Assembly: GCA_025963635.1 (NCBI GenBank)
Contig: JAOQAK010000079.1
Location: 1 to 64,000 of the forward strand
Direction: 5' to 3'
Length of the DNA: 64,000 nt
From: Ferruginibacter sp.
GTDB lineage: Bacteria > Bacteroidota > Bacteroidia > Chitinophagales > Chitinophagaceae
Positions 53,595 through 63,236 of this stretch are shown here, piece by piece (position 1 is the stretch's first letter; the number at the start of each line of letters is the position of its first letter). A program made the translations under genes and the position numbers. The notes beneath the pieces were generated by a model, which ran no database searches, had not been told where the DNA came from, and saw only the letters and a list, made by a program, of their open reading frames with translations.

Positions 53595-55892
53595 CTAATT
53601 CCCGTACACACATAAAAACTTTATCCTCATAATCTTTAGCTGTTCCCAGTTAAACCCACTGTCGGCAAGTTCTTCCTGTGCTATTTGCAGGCTGCTGGTT
53701 TCACATGCTTTAAAGTAATCAATGATCTCTTCCTGCTCGTACCGATCCACCATTTCATCAATGGCGTAGTCCAGGTTGAGCTTGGTTCCGCTGGCTACAA
53801 TGGTTTCCATTTCCTCCAGCAGTTCATCTATTTTAAGATCCTTGGTTTTGGCAATGGTTTCCAATGGAATCTTTTTATCTACATTCTGAATGATGAAAAT
53901 TTTATTATTGTTGCGATTGACCACACCCTTCATCACAAAATCATCCGGCTTCTCTATTTCATTTTCTTCAACATAGGCAGCTACCAGTTCTACAAATTTT
54001 TTGCCATAGCGGATTGCTTTTCCTTTGCTCACGCCCTGGCATTTTTCCAATTCCAGGATTGTTGTTGGATACATGGTTGCCATGTCTTCCAGGCTTCCTT
54101 CCAGGAAAATAACAAAAGGCGGAAGGTTCTTTTCCTTCGCCACTTTTTTGCGCAGATCCTTCAGCATTTCCAGTAGTTTTTCATCGGCTGAACTGGCTGC
54201 AACAACAGCATCACTGCCCTCTTCATCATCTGCATCGGCGCCTTCGAATAAATTGTTCAGCACTATTTTAAAGGAAACCGGCTTTTTTAAAAATGCCTCG
54301 CCTTTTTTAGTGAATTTCAATACACCGTACTCTTCAATGTCTTTTTTAATAAACCCTTCCAGTATCATTTGCCGCATCAGTGAATTCCAGTAATGTTCAT
54401 CCTTGTCTTTTCCAATGCCGAAATATTCTCTTTCATCGTGCCTGAACATTTTTACCTGCGGATTGGGTTTGCCCCGCAAAATGTGCATCAGGTAACCCAT
54501 TGTAAACTGCTCATCCAGCCCTTTTATCACTTTTAAAACTTGTTGTGTTGCAGTTTTTGCTTCCAGCAATTCTTTCGGGTTATTGCAATTATCGCACATG
54601 TTAGTGCATTGGCCGGTATCATATTCTTCTCCAAAATAATTCAGCAAAATTTTTCTGCGGCAAACGGCGCTTTCGGCGTAAGACACGGTTTCGTTGATCA
54701 ACTGTGCCCCCACTTCCCTTTCGCTCAGCGGTTTATCACGCATCAGGTGTTCCAACTTTGCTACATCCTTATGAGAATAGTATAGGATGCATCTTCCTTC
54801 CATTCCATCCCTTCCTGCACGGCCAGTTTCCTGGTAATAATTTTCGATCGATTTGGGAATATTGAAGTGTATCACAAAACGAACATCAGGTTTATCAATG
54901 CCCATCCCAAATGCAATAGTGGCTACAATTACCTGTACATCTTCGTTTAAAAAAAGATCCTGCCGCTCAGAGCGTAATTTACTATCCAGCCCTGCATGAT
55001 AAGCCACTGCTTTGATGCCATTGGCCATCAGCATATCGGCTAGCTCTTCGGTGGTTTTACGGTTAAGGGTGTAAATGATGCCGCTCTTCCCTTTGTTTTG
55101 AGAAATAAAGCGCACGATGCTGGTAACCGTTTGTTCTTTTTTTATTTTTGGTAAGATCTCGTAGTGTAAGTTGGGCCGGTTAAAGGAGGAAATAAATATT
55201 TGTGGATTTCTTAGTCCGAGATTTCTTAAGATATCACTCTGCACTTTTGGAGTAGCGGTTGCAGTAAGGGCAATCATCGGTGCATCCGGACTGATCATCT
55301 CCATCATTTCACGCAGGCGGCGGTATTCCGGCCTGAAATCGTGTCCCCATTCGGAGATACAATGCGCTTCATCCACGGCAAAAAAGGAAATGTTCAGGTC
55401 CTTAAAAAACTCGATATTTTCAATTTTTGTGAGTGTTTCCGGCGCTACGTACAGCATTTTTGTTTTGCCGGTGGTAAGGTCGTCCTTTACAATTTTTTGC
55501 TGGCCTTTATTGAGGGTACTGTTTAGAAAGTGCGCCACATCATCTTTACTGCTATAGCTTCTTACCAGGTCTACCTGGTTTTTCATCAAAGCAATCAGGG
55601 GCGACACAATGATTGCGCAGCCTTCGCTGATAATCGCCGGTAACTGGTAACACAAGCTCTTTCCGCCACCGGTTGGCATAATCACCAATGCATCGTTGCC
55701 TGCCAATAAATTTTTTATGATGGTTTCCTGGGGTTCTTTAAAGCCGTTAAATCCGAAATAATCCTGTAGTTGGGCAGTGAGATTGAGATTTTTCACTTTG
55801 CTGATAGCCTTAACTGCTTTTTTTTCAACAAGTGGTGCGATGGTTGTTCCTTTTGCCCGGGTGGGTTTTGTTTTTTCTTTAACTGTACTCAT
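53595..55892 (-). CDS. recQ: ATP-dependent DNA helicase RecQ
   Basis: A 765-residue 3'-5' helicase. Walker A MPTGGGKSLCYQLP, DEAH box AVDEAHCISEWGHDFRPEYR, motif VI ETGRAGRDG, the RQC zinc cysteines CRRKILLNYF and CTNMCDNC, and a C-terminal HRDC domain (KLLEMLKDLRKKVAKEKNLP). A ~40-residue N-terminal basic extension and ~100 extra C-terminal residues are typical of Bacteroidota RecQ. Role in recombination and fork repair. Confidence 0.97.
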   Translation of the reverse strand: MSTVKEKTKPTRAKGTTIAPLVEKKAVKAISKVKNLNLTAQLQDYFGFNGFKEPQETIIKNLLAGNDALVIMPTGGGKSLCYQLPAIISEGCAIIVSPLIALMKNQVDLVRSYSSKDDVAHFLNSTLNKGQQKIVKDDLTTGKTKMLYVAPETLTKIENIEFFKDLNISFFAVDEAHCISEWGHDFRPEYRRLREMMEMISPDAPMIALTATATPKVQSDILRNLGLRNPQIFISSFNRPNLHYEILPKIKKEQTVTSIVRFISQNKGKSGIIYTLNRKTTEELADMLMANGIKAVAYHAGLDSKLRSERQDLFLNEDVQVIVATIAFGMGIDKPDVRFVIHFNIPKSIENYYQETGRAGRDGMEGRCILYYSHKDVAKLEHLMRDKPLSEREVGAQLINETVSYAESAVCRRKILLNYFGEEYDTGQCTNMCDNCNNPKELLEAKTATQQVLKVIKGLDEQFTMGYLMHILRGKPNPQVKMFRHDEREYFGIGKDKDEHYWNSLMRQMILEGFIKKDIEEYGVLKFTKKGEAFLKKPVSFKIVLNNLFEGADADDEEGSDAVVAASSADEKLLEMLKDLRKKVAKEKNLPPFVIFLEGSLEDMATMYPTTILELEKCQGVSKGKAIRYGKKFVELVAAYVEENEIEKPDDFVMKGVVNRNNNKIFIIQNVDKKIPLETIAKTKDLKIDELLEEMETIVASGTKLNLDYAIDEMVDRYEQEEIIDYFKACETSSLQIAQEELADSGFNWEQLKIMRIKFLCVYGN

Positions 55893-56303
55893 ATCTGTCT
55901 TTCCTCAAGCTGGTTTTAAATAATGATAGGTGGATAAAATTCCCTTAACAAATTGTTGAGTGCATTTTACCCGTGTTGGAAGTTGCTTTAAAATGATATT
56001 TTTCACCCGGATGATCACTGCTTCAGCTGCTGCTGCCTGGCAATTTTGTATGTAAAGTATCCTGAAAATCATCTCCGGACAGTTTTTGAATTTTAAAGGA
56101 CAGCGAAGTTAATTCAATACACCTGCAAATTCAAATTATCGTCCACGCTATCAAATCGCTTTAAGATAATCAATTTTGCTAACAATGATTTACTATTTGT
56201 CTGTTTAACATTTCATATAAGCCGGAACCATTGCTGCAAGTACAGCAGTAACGAAAAAATGATGCCTTTATTTGAAGAACAAGCAGGCAAAGTTTATTAC
56301 TCT

Positions 56304-56334
56304 TTTGCGTTATGAGCGAATTAAAGTAGGTTTG
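56304..56334 (+). promoter_or_regulatory. promoter of the kdsD-like gene
   Basis: TTTG (56304-56307), 19 nt, TAGGTTTG (56327-56334), a perfect match to the Bacteroidota -33/-7 pattern. The start codon at 56346 is only ~11 nt behind, so the 5' leader is very short. The rest of 55893-56303 holds no gene. Confidence 0.7.
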
Positions 56335-56345
56335 CTGCTTCAAAA

Positions 56346-57311
56346 ATGAGCGATAAAGCAATCATACAAACGGCAATTCGTACTATTCAAATGGAAGCGG
56401 CTTCAATCAGTAAACTGCAGGATTTTATTGACAGCGATTTTGAAAATGCTTTAGACGCCATTGTTGTTTCAAAGGGAAGGCTGATAGTAAGCGGAATAGG
56501 TAAAAGTGCCATTATCGCCCAAAAGATTGTTGCCACCCTCAATAGTACCGGCACTCCGGCGGTGTTCATGCATGCGGCAGATGCCATTCATGGCGATTTG
56601 GGCATGGTGCAACAAGATGATATTATTATCGTTGTCAGTAAGAGCGGTGATAGCCCCGAAATAAAAGTGCTGGTTCCCCTGATCAAAAATTTTGGCAATG
56701 TATTGATTGGCATTGTCGGTAATGTGGATTCATTCCTGGCAAGGCAAAGTGATTTTGTTCTGAATACAACGGTAACACAGGAAGCCTGTCCGAATAACCT
56801 TGCACCCACCAGCAGTACCACCGCACAGATGGTGATGGGCGATGCCCTGGCGGTTTGCCTTATGGAAATGAAGGGGTTTGATAGCATTGCTTTTGCAAAA
56901 TTTCACCCGGGCGGCGCATTGGGCAAAAGGCTGTATTTAAGAGTGGAAACACTTGCCGCACAAAATGAGAAGCCCACGGTAACTGCCGTTGCCGGTATCA
57001 GGGAAGTGATTGTGGAGATGACCAATAAGCGGCTGGGGGTAACGGCCGTAGTAAGCGCGGGCAACCTGGTGGAAGGCATCATTACAGATGGCGATCTGCG
57101 TCGCATGCTGGAAAGAGAAGGTAGTTTTGAATCCTTAACAGCAAACGATATCATGTCAAAAAAACCTGTGACGGTTGAAGGAGATATGTTGGCAGTGGAT
57201 GCATTGGATATCATGAAAGCCAGGGACATCAACCAGTTGATAGTAGTGGAGGCAAATGTTTATAAAGGGATCATTCATATACATGATATCATAAAAGAAG
57301 GGATTATTTAA
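56346..57311 (+). CDS. kdsD: KpsF/KdsD-type arabinose-5-phosphate isomerase
   Basis: A 321-residue enzyme. SIS sugar-phosphate isomerase domain (~35-180, IVSGIGKSAIIAQKIVATLN, VSKSGDSPEI, SSTTAQMVMGDALAV) with FHPGGALGKRL, then two CBS domains (VVSAGNLVEGIITDGDLRRML; ARDINQLIVVEANVYKGIIH). It converts ribulose-5-phosphate to arabinose-5-phosphate for Kdo in lipopolysaccharide. Confidence 0.95.
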   Translation: MSDKAIIQTAIRTIQMEAASISKLQDFIDSDFENALDAIVVSKGRLIVSGIGKSAIIAQKIVATLNSTGTPAVFMHAADAIHGDLGMVQQDDIIIVVSKSGDSPEIKVLVPLIKNFGNVLIGIVGNVDSFLARQSDFVLNTTVTQEACPNNLAPTSSTTAQMVMGDALAVCLMEMKGFDSIAFAKFHPGGALGKRLYLRVETLAAQNEKPTVTAVAGIREVIVEMTNKRLGVTAVVSAGNLVEGIITDGDLRRMLEREGSFESLTANDIMSKKPVTVEGDMLAVDALDIMKARDINQLIVVEANVYKGIIHIHDIIKEGII

Positions 57312-57430
57312 GGTGAATGGGCAATGGTGAATGGTGAATGGTAAAGAGTGAATGTACAAGAACGATCATCTATTCAAAATGAACCGCTTTTCTTTGCTCC
57401 TTTGCGTCTTTGCGTGAAACATTTGCGTGA
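57312..57430. repeat. GGTGAATGG and TTTGCGT short repeats
   Basis: Intergenic tandem GGTGAATGG units (57312-57345), then CCTTTGCGTCTTTGCGTGAAA and a further TTTGCGTGAAA. The same GGTGAATGG unit makes the long inverted repeat at 58575. Confidence 0.6.
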
Positions 57431-57477
57431 AATAAATTAACCTATCAGAAGAAAATAAATAAAACAGTATACAAAGC

Positions 57478-58560
57478 ATGACCAAGAACAATTACGTAGC
57501 AATAATGGCAGGTGGCATCGGAAGCAGGTTTTGGCCAATGAGCCGCACTGAATTTCCAAAACAGTTCCTCGACATTCTAAATACCGGCAGAACCCTTATC
57601 CAATCTACATTCGACAGGTTTGCTTTATTTATTCCCAAAGAGCATATTTACGTGGTAACTACCGAGCAGTATAAGGATATCGTTGCCAATCAGCTTCCGG
57701 ATATGCCGGTGGAAAACATCTTGTGCGAGCCTTCAAGAAAAAATACCGCTCCCTGCATTGCTTATATCTCTTACAAACTAATGCAGATCAATCCGAATGC
57801 AAACCTCATCTGCGCACCTGCTGATCATATCATCCTGGAGCGGGATAACTTTAAAAAGAAATGCCTGGAAGCCCTGCATTTTACTTCGCATATAAAAGCG
57901 CTGGTCACCCTGGGCATCAAACCCACGCATCCCAACACAGGTTATGGCTACATACAGCACGAGCAACTGGCCGTTAGCGAAAATGTTTATAAAGTAAAAA
58001 CCTTCACCGAAAAGCCTGATAAGGAACTCGCTGAAACATTTATTTCCAGTGGTGATTTTTTATGGAATGCCGGTATTTTCGTTTGGCAGATTCAAAATAT
58101 CATTAAAGCGTTTGAAACATTTTTGCCCGAAATGCATGAAGTGTTTGATGCTGAAAAGCATAATTTCAATACGCCTGAAGAAAAACACGCCATCGAACGG
58201 ATCTACCCGCTGTGTGTAAATATTTCCATTGATTATGGTGTGATGGAAAAGGCTGACAATGTGTATATCATCCCATCTTCTTTTGGCTGGAGCGATCTAG
58301 GTACATGGGCCAGCGCTTACGAAAATCTTGAAAAGGATTACCTCGAAAATGCCGTTGCGGGAAGCAATGTAATGATCATTGATGCTACTAAAAACATGGT
58401 GCATGCTGATAATAAAAAATTGGTATTGATCCAGGGCCTTGATGATTTTATTGTAGTGGATACACCCGATGTATTGCTCATCTGCAAAAAAGACAAAGAA
58501 CAGGCTATTAAAGAATATGTAGCGGAAGTAAAGAGAAATAAGGGAGACAGGTTTCTTTAA
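57478..58560 (+). CDS. manC: mannose-1-phosphate guanylyltransferase
   Basis: A 360-residue nucleotidyltransferase making GDP-mannose from mannose-1-phosphate and GTP. Signature AIMAGGIGSRFWPMSRTEFP at the N-terminus, with PKQFLDI, CAPADHIILE, FTEKPDKELA and GVMEKADNVYIIPSSFGWSD. There is no C-terminal phosphomannose isomerase domain, so it is the short single-function form. It is probably related to exopolysaccharide or glycan synthesis. Confidence 0.95.
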   Translation: MTKNNYVAIMAGGIGSRFWPMSRTEFPKQFLDILNTGRTLIQSTFDRFALFIPKEHIYVVTTEQYKDIVANQLPDMPVENILCEPSRKNTAPCIAYISYKLMQINPNANLICAPADHIILERDNFKKKCLEALHFTSHIKALVTLGIKPTHPNTGYGYIQHEQLAVSENVYKVKTFTEKPDKELAETFISSGDFLWNAGIFVWQIQNIIKAFETFLPEMHEVFDAEKHNFNTPEEKHAIERIYPLCVNISIDYGVMEKADNVYIIPSSFGWSDLGTWASAYENLEKDYLENAVAGSNVMIIDATKNMVHADNKKLVLIQGLDDFIVVDTPDVLLICKKDKEQAIKEYVAEVKRNKGDRFL

Positions 58561-58574
58561 ATAGAAGCACGGAC

Positions 58575-58657
58575 CGTGAATGGTGAATGGTGAATCGTGA
58601 AATATTTGACCACTATTCACCATTCACCATTCACGATCACACCATTCACGATTTTTT
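58575..58657 (+). terminator. long inverted repeat with T-run after manC
   Basis: Arms of 21 bp (58575-58595 and 58615-58635) built from GTGAATG units, followed by a further CACCATTCACG (58641-58651) and a run of seven T. Either pairing gives a stable hairpin; the last arm with the T-run would terminate transcription from manC. Confidence 0.7.
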
Positions 58658-58830
58658 TGGGACCCGGCATTTGATCCCTGGGGAACTTCATTGGCGACGC
58701 TCCGTTCAACAGCAGATCTTTGTGGATCTTTTATCGTAGCGGATTAGTTATACCGGCCAAACGGCACAGGTTTGTAAAGCGGGAGAGGTTAAGCCCATAA
58801 TGCAATGACCAACTCAAAATTCCTTTTATA

Positions 58831-59979
58831 TTGAATCCAACAATAAAAAGCAAGCTCCCTGGTTTAGGCACCACCATTTTTACGCTGATGAGTGCACTGG
58901 CAGCAGAATACAAGGCCATCAACCTCGGCCAGGGTTTCCCCGATTTTATGATGAGTGAAGAATTGATTGCATTGGTAAATGCGGCCATGAAAACGGGGCA
59001 TAATCAATACGTTCACATGCACGGACTTGCACTATTACGGGAAAGGATAGCCGAAAAAGTAGAAAGCCTGTATACCACATCGATCAATCCGGACTCGGAG
59101 ATCACTATTACACCGGGCGGAACTTATGCAATCTACACATCCCTCACTACGGTATTGCAGCCGGGTGATGAAGTGATCGTTTTTGAACCCGGCTATGACA
59201 GTTATATTCCCAATATAGAGATCAACGGCGCTGTACCGGTGATCATTCCACTGGTGTATCCCGGGTATACCATCGACTGGGCCCTGGTGAAACAAAAAAT
59301 ATCCGCCAAAACAAAGATGATCATGCTCAATACACCGCACAATCCCACCGGTAGTATTTTGGGCAAAGCAGATATTGAACAATTGCGGGTCATTGTAAAA
59401 GATACCGGTATTTTTATATTGAGCGATGAAGTATACGAACACCTGGTTTTTGATAATCAGCAACACGAAAGCATGTTGCGCTATCCCGATCTGTTGGAAA
59501 GAAGTTTTGTGTGTTTTTCTTTTGGTAAAACATATCATTGTACCGGTTGGAAAATAGGTTATTGCATCGCACCGGCAGCAATGATGAAGGAGTTTAGAAA
59601 AGTGCACCAGTTCAACTGCTTCTCCTGCAACAGCCCGGTTCAATTTGCCCTGGCAGATTACCTGCAACAAAAAGAACACTACCTGCAACTTGGTCAACAG
59701 GTACAACAAAAAAGAGATTACTTTCAGCAACTGATGCTTCAAACCAAATTCAAAGCATTCCCTTCTCACGGAAGCTATTTTCAGCTGTACAGTTATGATA
59801 GTATTACCGAGGAAAGCGAAAAGGATTTTGCCACCCGGCTCACTAAAGAATATGGAGTGGCGACCATTCCTCTTTCAGCATTTTATACCGATGGAACAGA
59901 TAATAAAATATTACGTTTTTGTTTCGTAAAAAAAGAATCCACCCTGGAAACTGCGGTAAACCGTTTAATAAAACTTTGA
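58831..59979 (+). CDS. methionine aminotransferase-like PLP enzyme (YbdL type)
   Basis: A 382-residue class I/II aminotransferase. The start is a TTG (58831), since no in-frame ATG gives the conserved SKLPGLGTTIFTLMSALA opening. PLP-binding Lys in SFGKTYHCTGWKIGY, Asn and Pro in NTPHNPTG, Asp in LSDEVYEHLVF and the C-terminal Arg in ILRFCFVKK. Of the related groups, methionine aminotransferase YbdL is the closest by its opening. Confidence 0.9.
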   Translation: MNPTIKSKLPGLGTTIFTLMSALAAEYKAINLGQGFPDFMMSEELIALVNAAMKTGHNQYVHMHGLALLRERIAEKVESLYTTSINPDSEITITPGGTYAIYTSLTTVLQPGDEVIVFEPGYDSYIPNIEINGAVPVIIPLVYPGYTIDWALVKQKISAKTKMIMLNTPHNPTGSILGKADIEQLRVIVKDTGIFILSDEVYEHLVFDNQQHESMLRYPDLLERSFVCFSFGKTYHCTGWKIGYCIAPAAMMKEFRKVHQFNCFSCNSPVQFALADYLQQKEHYLQLGQQVQQKRDYFQQLMLQTKFKAFPSHGSYFQLYSYDSITEESEKDFATRLTKEYGVATIPLSAFYTDGTDNKILRFCFVKKESTLETAVNRLIKL

Positions 59980-60139
59980 TGCACTATCCTTCCTGGGATC
60001 GCAGCAACCGGCAACTATTGCGAAGACAACCTGTTGTTATAATAAATTCTCCTGAGAATAAAAATCATTTAAATTTACTGACCCTTGTCATCGTGTTATA
60101 GCAACCGCCTGGATATATTGAATGCTTAAAAATTTTACC

Positions 60140-60964
60140 ATGAAAATCATCATCGTTCCGGTAGATTTCTCCACAACATCAGCCAATGCAGCTGAATTCG
60201 CAGGCAACCTGGCTGCTTTTTACGGTGCATCGATCTGGCTGTATCATGCCTATGAAATCCCGATAGCTTTAAGCGAGTTTGCCTACCCGGTGGTGGACAT
60301 TGCTGAGATGCAAAAAGCGGCAGAGCATGAATTGGAACTGGTGAAACAAAATACGATTGGTAAATTGGAGCGGCCCATTACCATCAACACCAAAGCGGAG
60401 ATGAATGTATTTCAATTGGGATTAAATAATTTTTGCGACCTGATGAAACCCGATATAGTGGTAATGGGCCTTTCCGGCAAAAAGAATCTTGCCCGTTTGA
60501 TAGTTGGAAGCAATACCATTAAAACAGTTTATAGCCTCGTTTATCCATTATTGATAGTACCACCGGAGGCCGAATTTATACCGGTTAGAAAAATTGGTTT
60601 TGCCTGCGATTACCGGCAGGTAGGAAAGAGTACGCCGGTAGCATTTCTTAAAAGGATTGTCAATGATTTTCACGCAGAATTACATGTATTGAATGTGGAT
60701 CATAATAATAAAAATCCTGATCCGGTAGACATACCCGAAGGCTATTTAATACACGACCTGTTGCGGGATGCCAAGGCGGAGTTTCATTCCATTGAAGCTG
60801 GTGAGATAACTGAAGGCATCAACTGGTTTATCGACCGCTCAAAGCTCGATTGGCTGGTGATCATTCCGAAGAAGCACAAACTGTTGGAAAAAATATTTAA
60901 GCGCAGCCATACCATGAAGCTGGTGTTTCACACCCATATTCCCCTTTTATGCATTCATGAGTAG
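60140..60964 (+). CDS. tandem universal stress protein
   Basis: A 274-residue protein with two UspA-like halves. I chose the ATG at 60140 (MKIIIVPVDFSTTSANA), six codons after the first possible start. The first half has the ADP/ATP-loop-like VVMGLSGKKNLARLIVGSNT; the second (FACDYRQVGKS) lacks a clear GxxGS loop. Such double Usp proteins are common in Bacteroidota and respond to stress; the ligand is unknown. Confidence 0.9.
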   Translation: MKIIIVPVDFSTTSANAAEFAGNLAAFYGASIWLYHAYEIPIALSEFAYPVVDIAEMQKAAEHELELVKQNTIGKLERPITINTKAEMNVFQLGLNNFCDLMKPDIVVMGLSGKKNLARLIVGSNTIKTVYSLVYPLLIVPPEAEFIPVRKIGFACDYRQVGKSTPVAFLKRIVNDFHAELHVLNVDHNNKNPDPVDIPEGYLIHDLLRDAKAEFHSIEAGEITEGINWFIDRSKLDWLVIIPKKHKLLEKIFKRSHTMKLVFHTHIPLLCIHE

Positions 60965-60970
60965 TGCGCA

Positions 60971-61418
60971 TCAAACGCCAAATTGCTGCAGGTGAAGATC
61001 TAAGTGTTTGTACATGCTTTGCCCCCATTGTTCAGGAGTGAACTTCAAAAAACGGATGTGGATATTTGCTGATTCCCTCCGGGCCAGCGTTGTGAAAAGC
61101 ATCAACCAGTTCCACCAGTTTCTTTTTCTCTGCTTCAAATTCACGCAGGTCGGTTATCTTGAAATCAGGAGCGGTAGGTAGGTTTTGTTTCCATGGTGAG
61201 TCATTGTACAATTTTGATCTGATCATCCATCCCAATAGCCGGCCGAGAAATGTACGTGGAAGTTTCTTTTTACTCAAGGGTACTTTAAATGCCTGCGCAA
61301 CATGTGCCAGCATTTGAGCCACCTGCATTTTGCCCCATTTTCTTTGCGATGCAGGCGTAAGCATATCCAGGCGTACCCTTATTTCATCATAGCTGTTTTT
61401 GTCAAACAAGTTATTCAT
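60971..61418 (-). pseudogene. DinB-like DUF1569 protein, frameshifted near its C-terminus
   Basis: The frame from 61418 encodes MNNLFDKNSYDEIRVRLDML and the DinB-like His motif MLAHVAQAF, and stops after HPFFEVHS (61032). Immediately after a T6 run (complement of 61047-61052) another frame reads KFTPEQWGQSMYKHLDLHL and ends QQFGV at 60971, exactly the C-terminal end expected of this family with its metal-binding His. One extra T in the run explains the break. The protein may be inactive, or this is a homopolymer base-call error. Confidence 0.75.
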
Positions 61419-61571
61419 CGTTTTAATTTATTGGAGGAAATTTTTTAGTAAGTTAATTTAAAATGTAATGTTGATAAGGTTATCATTGGAAGAACTTTTG
61501 GCTTCAATTCCCGTCAATAGAAGACCGGCATAATTAATATGCCGGTCCGAAGTAAAATTATTTAGAATGTA

Positions 61572-63014
61572 CTAAAATTCAGCGCTTTTCGGATATCTTG
61601 GAAAAGGTATTACATCCCTGATATTTCCCATGCCGGTAACAAACTGTACCAATCTTTCAAAACCAAGACCAAAGCCTGCATGCGGACAGCTTCCAAACCT
61701 TCTTGTATCAAGATACCAGCCCAGTTCTTCCTGCGGTATTTTCATTTCGGCCATTCGTTCTGTTAATTTATCCATTCGCTCTTCTCTTTGCGACCCGCCA
61801 ACAATTTCACCAATGCCGGGCGCCAGGATATCCATGGCAGCCACTGTTTTTCCATCGTCATTCATACGCATATAAAACGACTTAATGTCTTTAGGATAAT
61901 TGGTTAAGATCACCGGCTTTTTAAAATGCTTTTCCACCAGGTAGCGTTCGTGCTCACTATGCAGATCGGTGCCCCAGCCATCAATTAAATATTGAAATTT
62001 CTTTTTCTTATTGTGATTGCTTTCCTTCAAAATTTCTATCGCTTCGGTATAGGTTAAACGCTCAAAATCATTGTTCACCACAAACTCCAGTTTTTCCAGC
62101 AAGCGCATTTCGCTTCTGTCATTTTGAGGCTTCTGCTTTTCTTCTTCATCCAGCCGCTGTGCTAAAAATTCAATGTCTTCCGGGTTGTTATCAATGGCGT
62201 ATTGAATTACATATTTAATGAATTCTTCTGCAAGGTTCATATTGTCTTCCAAATCGTTAAAAGCAACTTCCGGTTCAATCATCCAAAACTCTGCGAGATG
62301 CCTCGTAGTATTGCTGTTTTCGGCGCGAAAGGTTGGCCCGAAAGTATAAATATCACTAAACGCCATAGCAGCCAGTTCGCCTTCCAACTGTCCGCTTACG
62401 GTTAAATTAGTGCTGCGTCCAAAGAAGTCTTCTTTATAATTGATCGACCCATCTTCATTTTTAGCCGCAGTGCCATCCAGCGGCAATGCAGTTACCTTAA
62501 ACATTTCACCGGCGCCTTCTGCATCACTGGCAGTAATGATGGGTGTATGGAGGTAAATAAATCCCTTGTCATTAAAAAATTTATGAATAGCAAAAGCAAG
62601 CGAATGCCGCACGCGGAAAACAGCGCCAAAAGTATTCGTTCTGAAACGCAGGTGAGCGATTTCCCTTAGAAACTCGAGGCTGTGCCGCTTCGGTTGCAAA
62701 GGGAATTTTTCTGCATCGCTGTCGCCCAGTATTTCAATCGAAACCGCTTTCAATTCTACTTTTTGGCCCTTTCCTAAAGATGGGATTACTTCACCCGTTA
62801 CTTTTATACAAGCGCCTGTGGTGATGCGTTTCAAAGTTTTTTCGTCAAAGTTGCCCAGGGTGGCTACTACCTGTAAATTGTTGTTGGTGCTGCCATCGTT
62901 CAATGCTATAAACTGGTTGTTGCGGAAGGTGCGTACCCAGCCCATTACCGTTGCATCATAATTGGATGCCTCATTGGAAAGCAATTCTTTGATCCTCACT
63001 CTTTTGTTAAACAT
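61572..63014 (-). CDS. asnS: asparaginyl-tRNA synthetase
   Basis: A 480-residue class II synthetase. N-terminal OB-fold (TVMGWVRTFRNNQFIALNDG), motif 1 region FRTNTFGAVFRVRHSLAFA, motif 2 FRAENSNTTRHLAEFWMIEP, and motif 3 GFGLGFERLVQFVTGMGNIR. The Asn-specific features fit AsnS rather than AspS (length 480, no bacterial GAD insert). A promoter -7 box lies at 63034-63041. Confidence 0.97.
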   Translation of the reverse strand: MFNKRVRIKELLSNEASNYDATVMGWVRTFRNNQFIALNDGSTNNNLQVVATLGNFDEKTLKRITTGACIKVTGEVIPSLGKGQKVELKAVSIEILGDSDAEKFPLQPKRHSLEFLREIAHLRFRTNTFGAVFRVRHSLAFAIHKFFNDKGFIYLHTPIITASDAEGAGEMFKVTALPLDGTAAKNEDGSINYKEDFFGRSTNLTVSGQLEGELAAMAFSDIYTFGPTFRAENSNTTRHLAEFWMIEPEVAFNDLEDNMNLAEEFIKYVIQYAIDNNPEDIEFLAQRLDEEEKQKPQNDRSEMRLLEKLEFVVNNDFERLTYTEAIEILKESNHNKKKKFQYLIDGWGTDLHSEHERYLVEKHFKKPVILTNYPKDIKSFYMRMNDDGKTVAAMDILAPGIGEIVGGSQREERMDKLTERMAEMKIPQEELGWYLDTRRFGSCPHAGFGLGFERLVQFVTGMGNIRDVIPFPRYPKSAEF

Positions 63015-63033
63015 ACTCCTTATTTTAAGGGTG

Positions 63034-63041
63034 CAAAGATA
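63034..63041 (-). promoter_or_regulatory. -7 promoter element of asnS
   Basis: TATCTTTG on the minus strand, matching TAnnTTTG perfectly, ~20 nt before the start codon; no clear -33 TTTG is seen. Confidence 0.5.
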
Positions 63042-63236
63042 ACCAGCAAATGAACTGATACCTGATTTTTTGATGTTTCAAATTTTCACAACTGTTTTTC
63101 ACGCCGGTGGCAGTCAATCATAATTGAATATTTAGCCATGCCAAATTGGTGCGTAGGTCGAAACCTTTTGTACACCACCCATCATTCACCATGCATCGAA
63201 AATTTTTCTCCACGCCCAAACGGTTATCTTAGCAAA

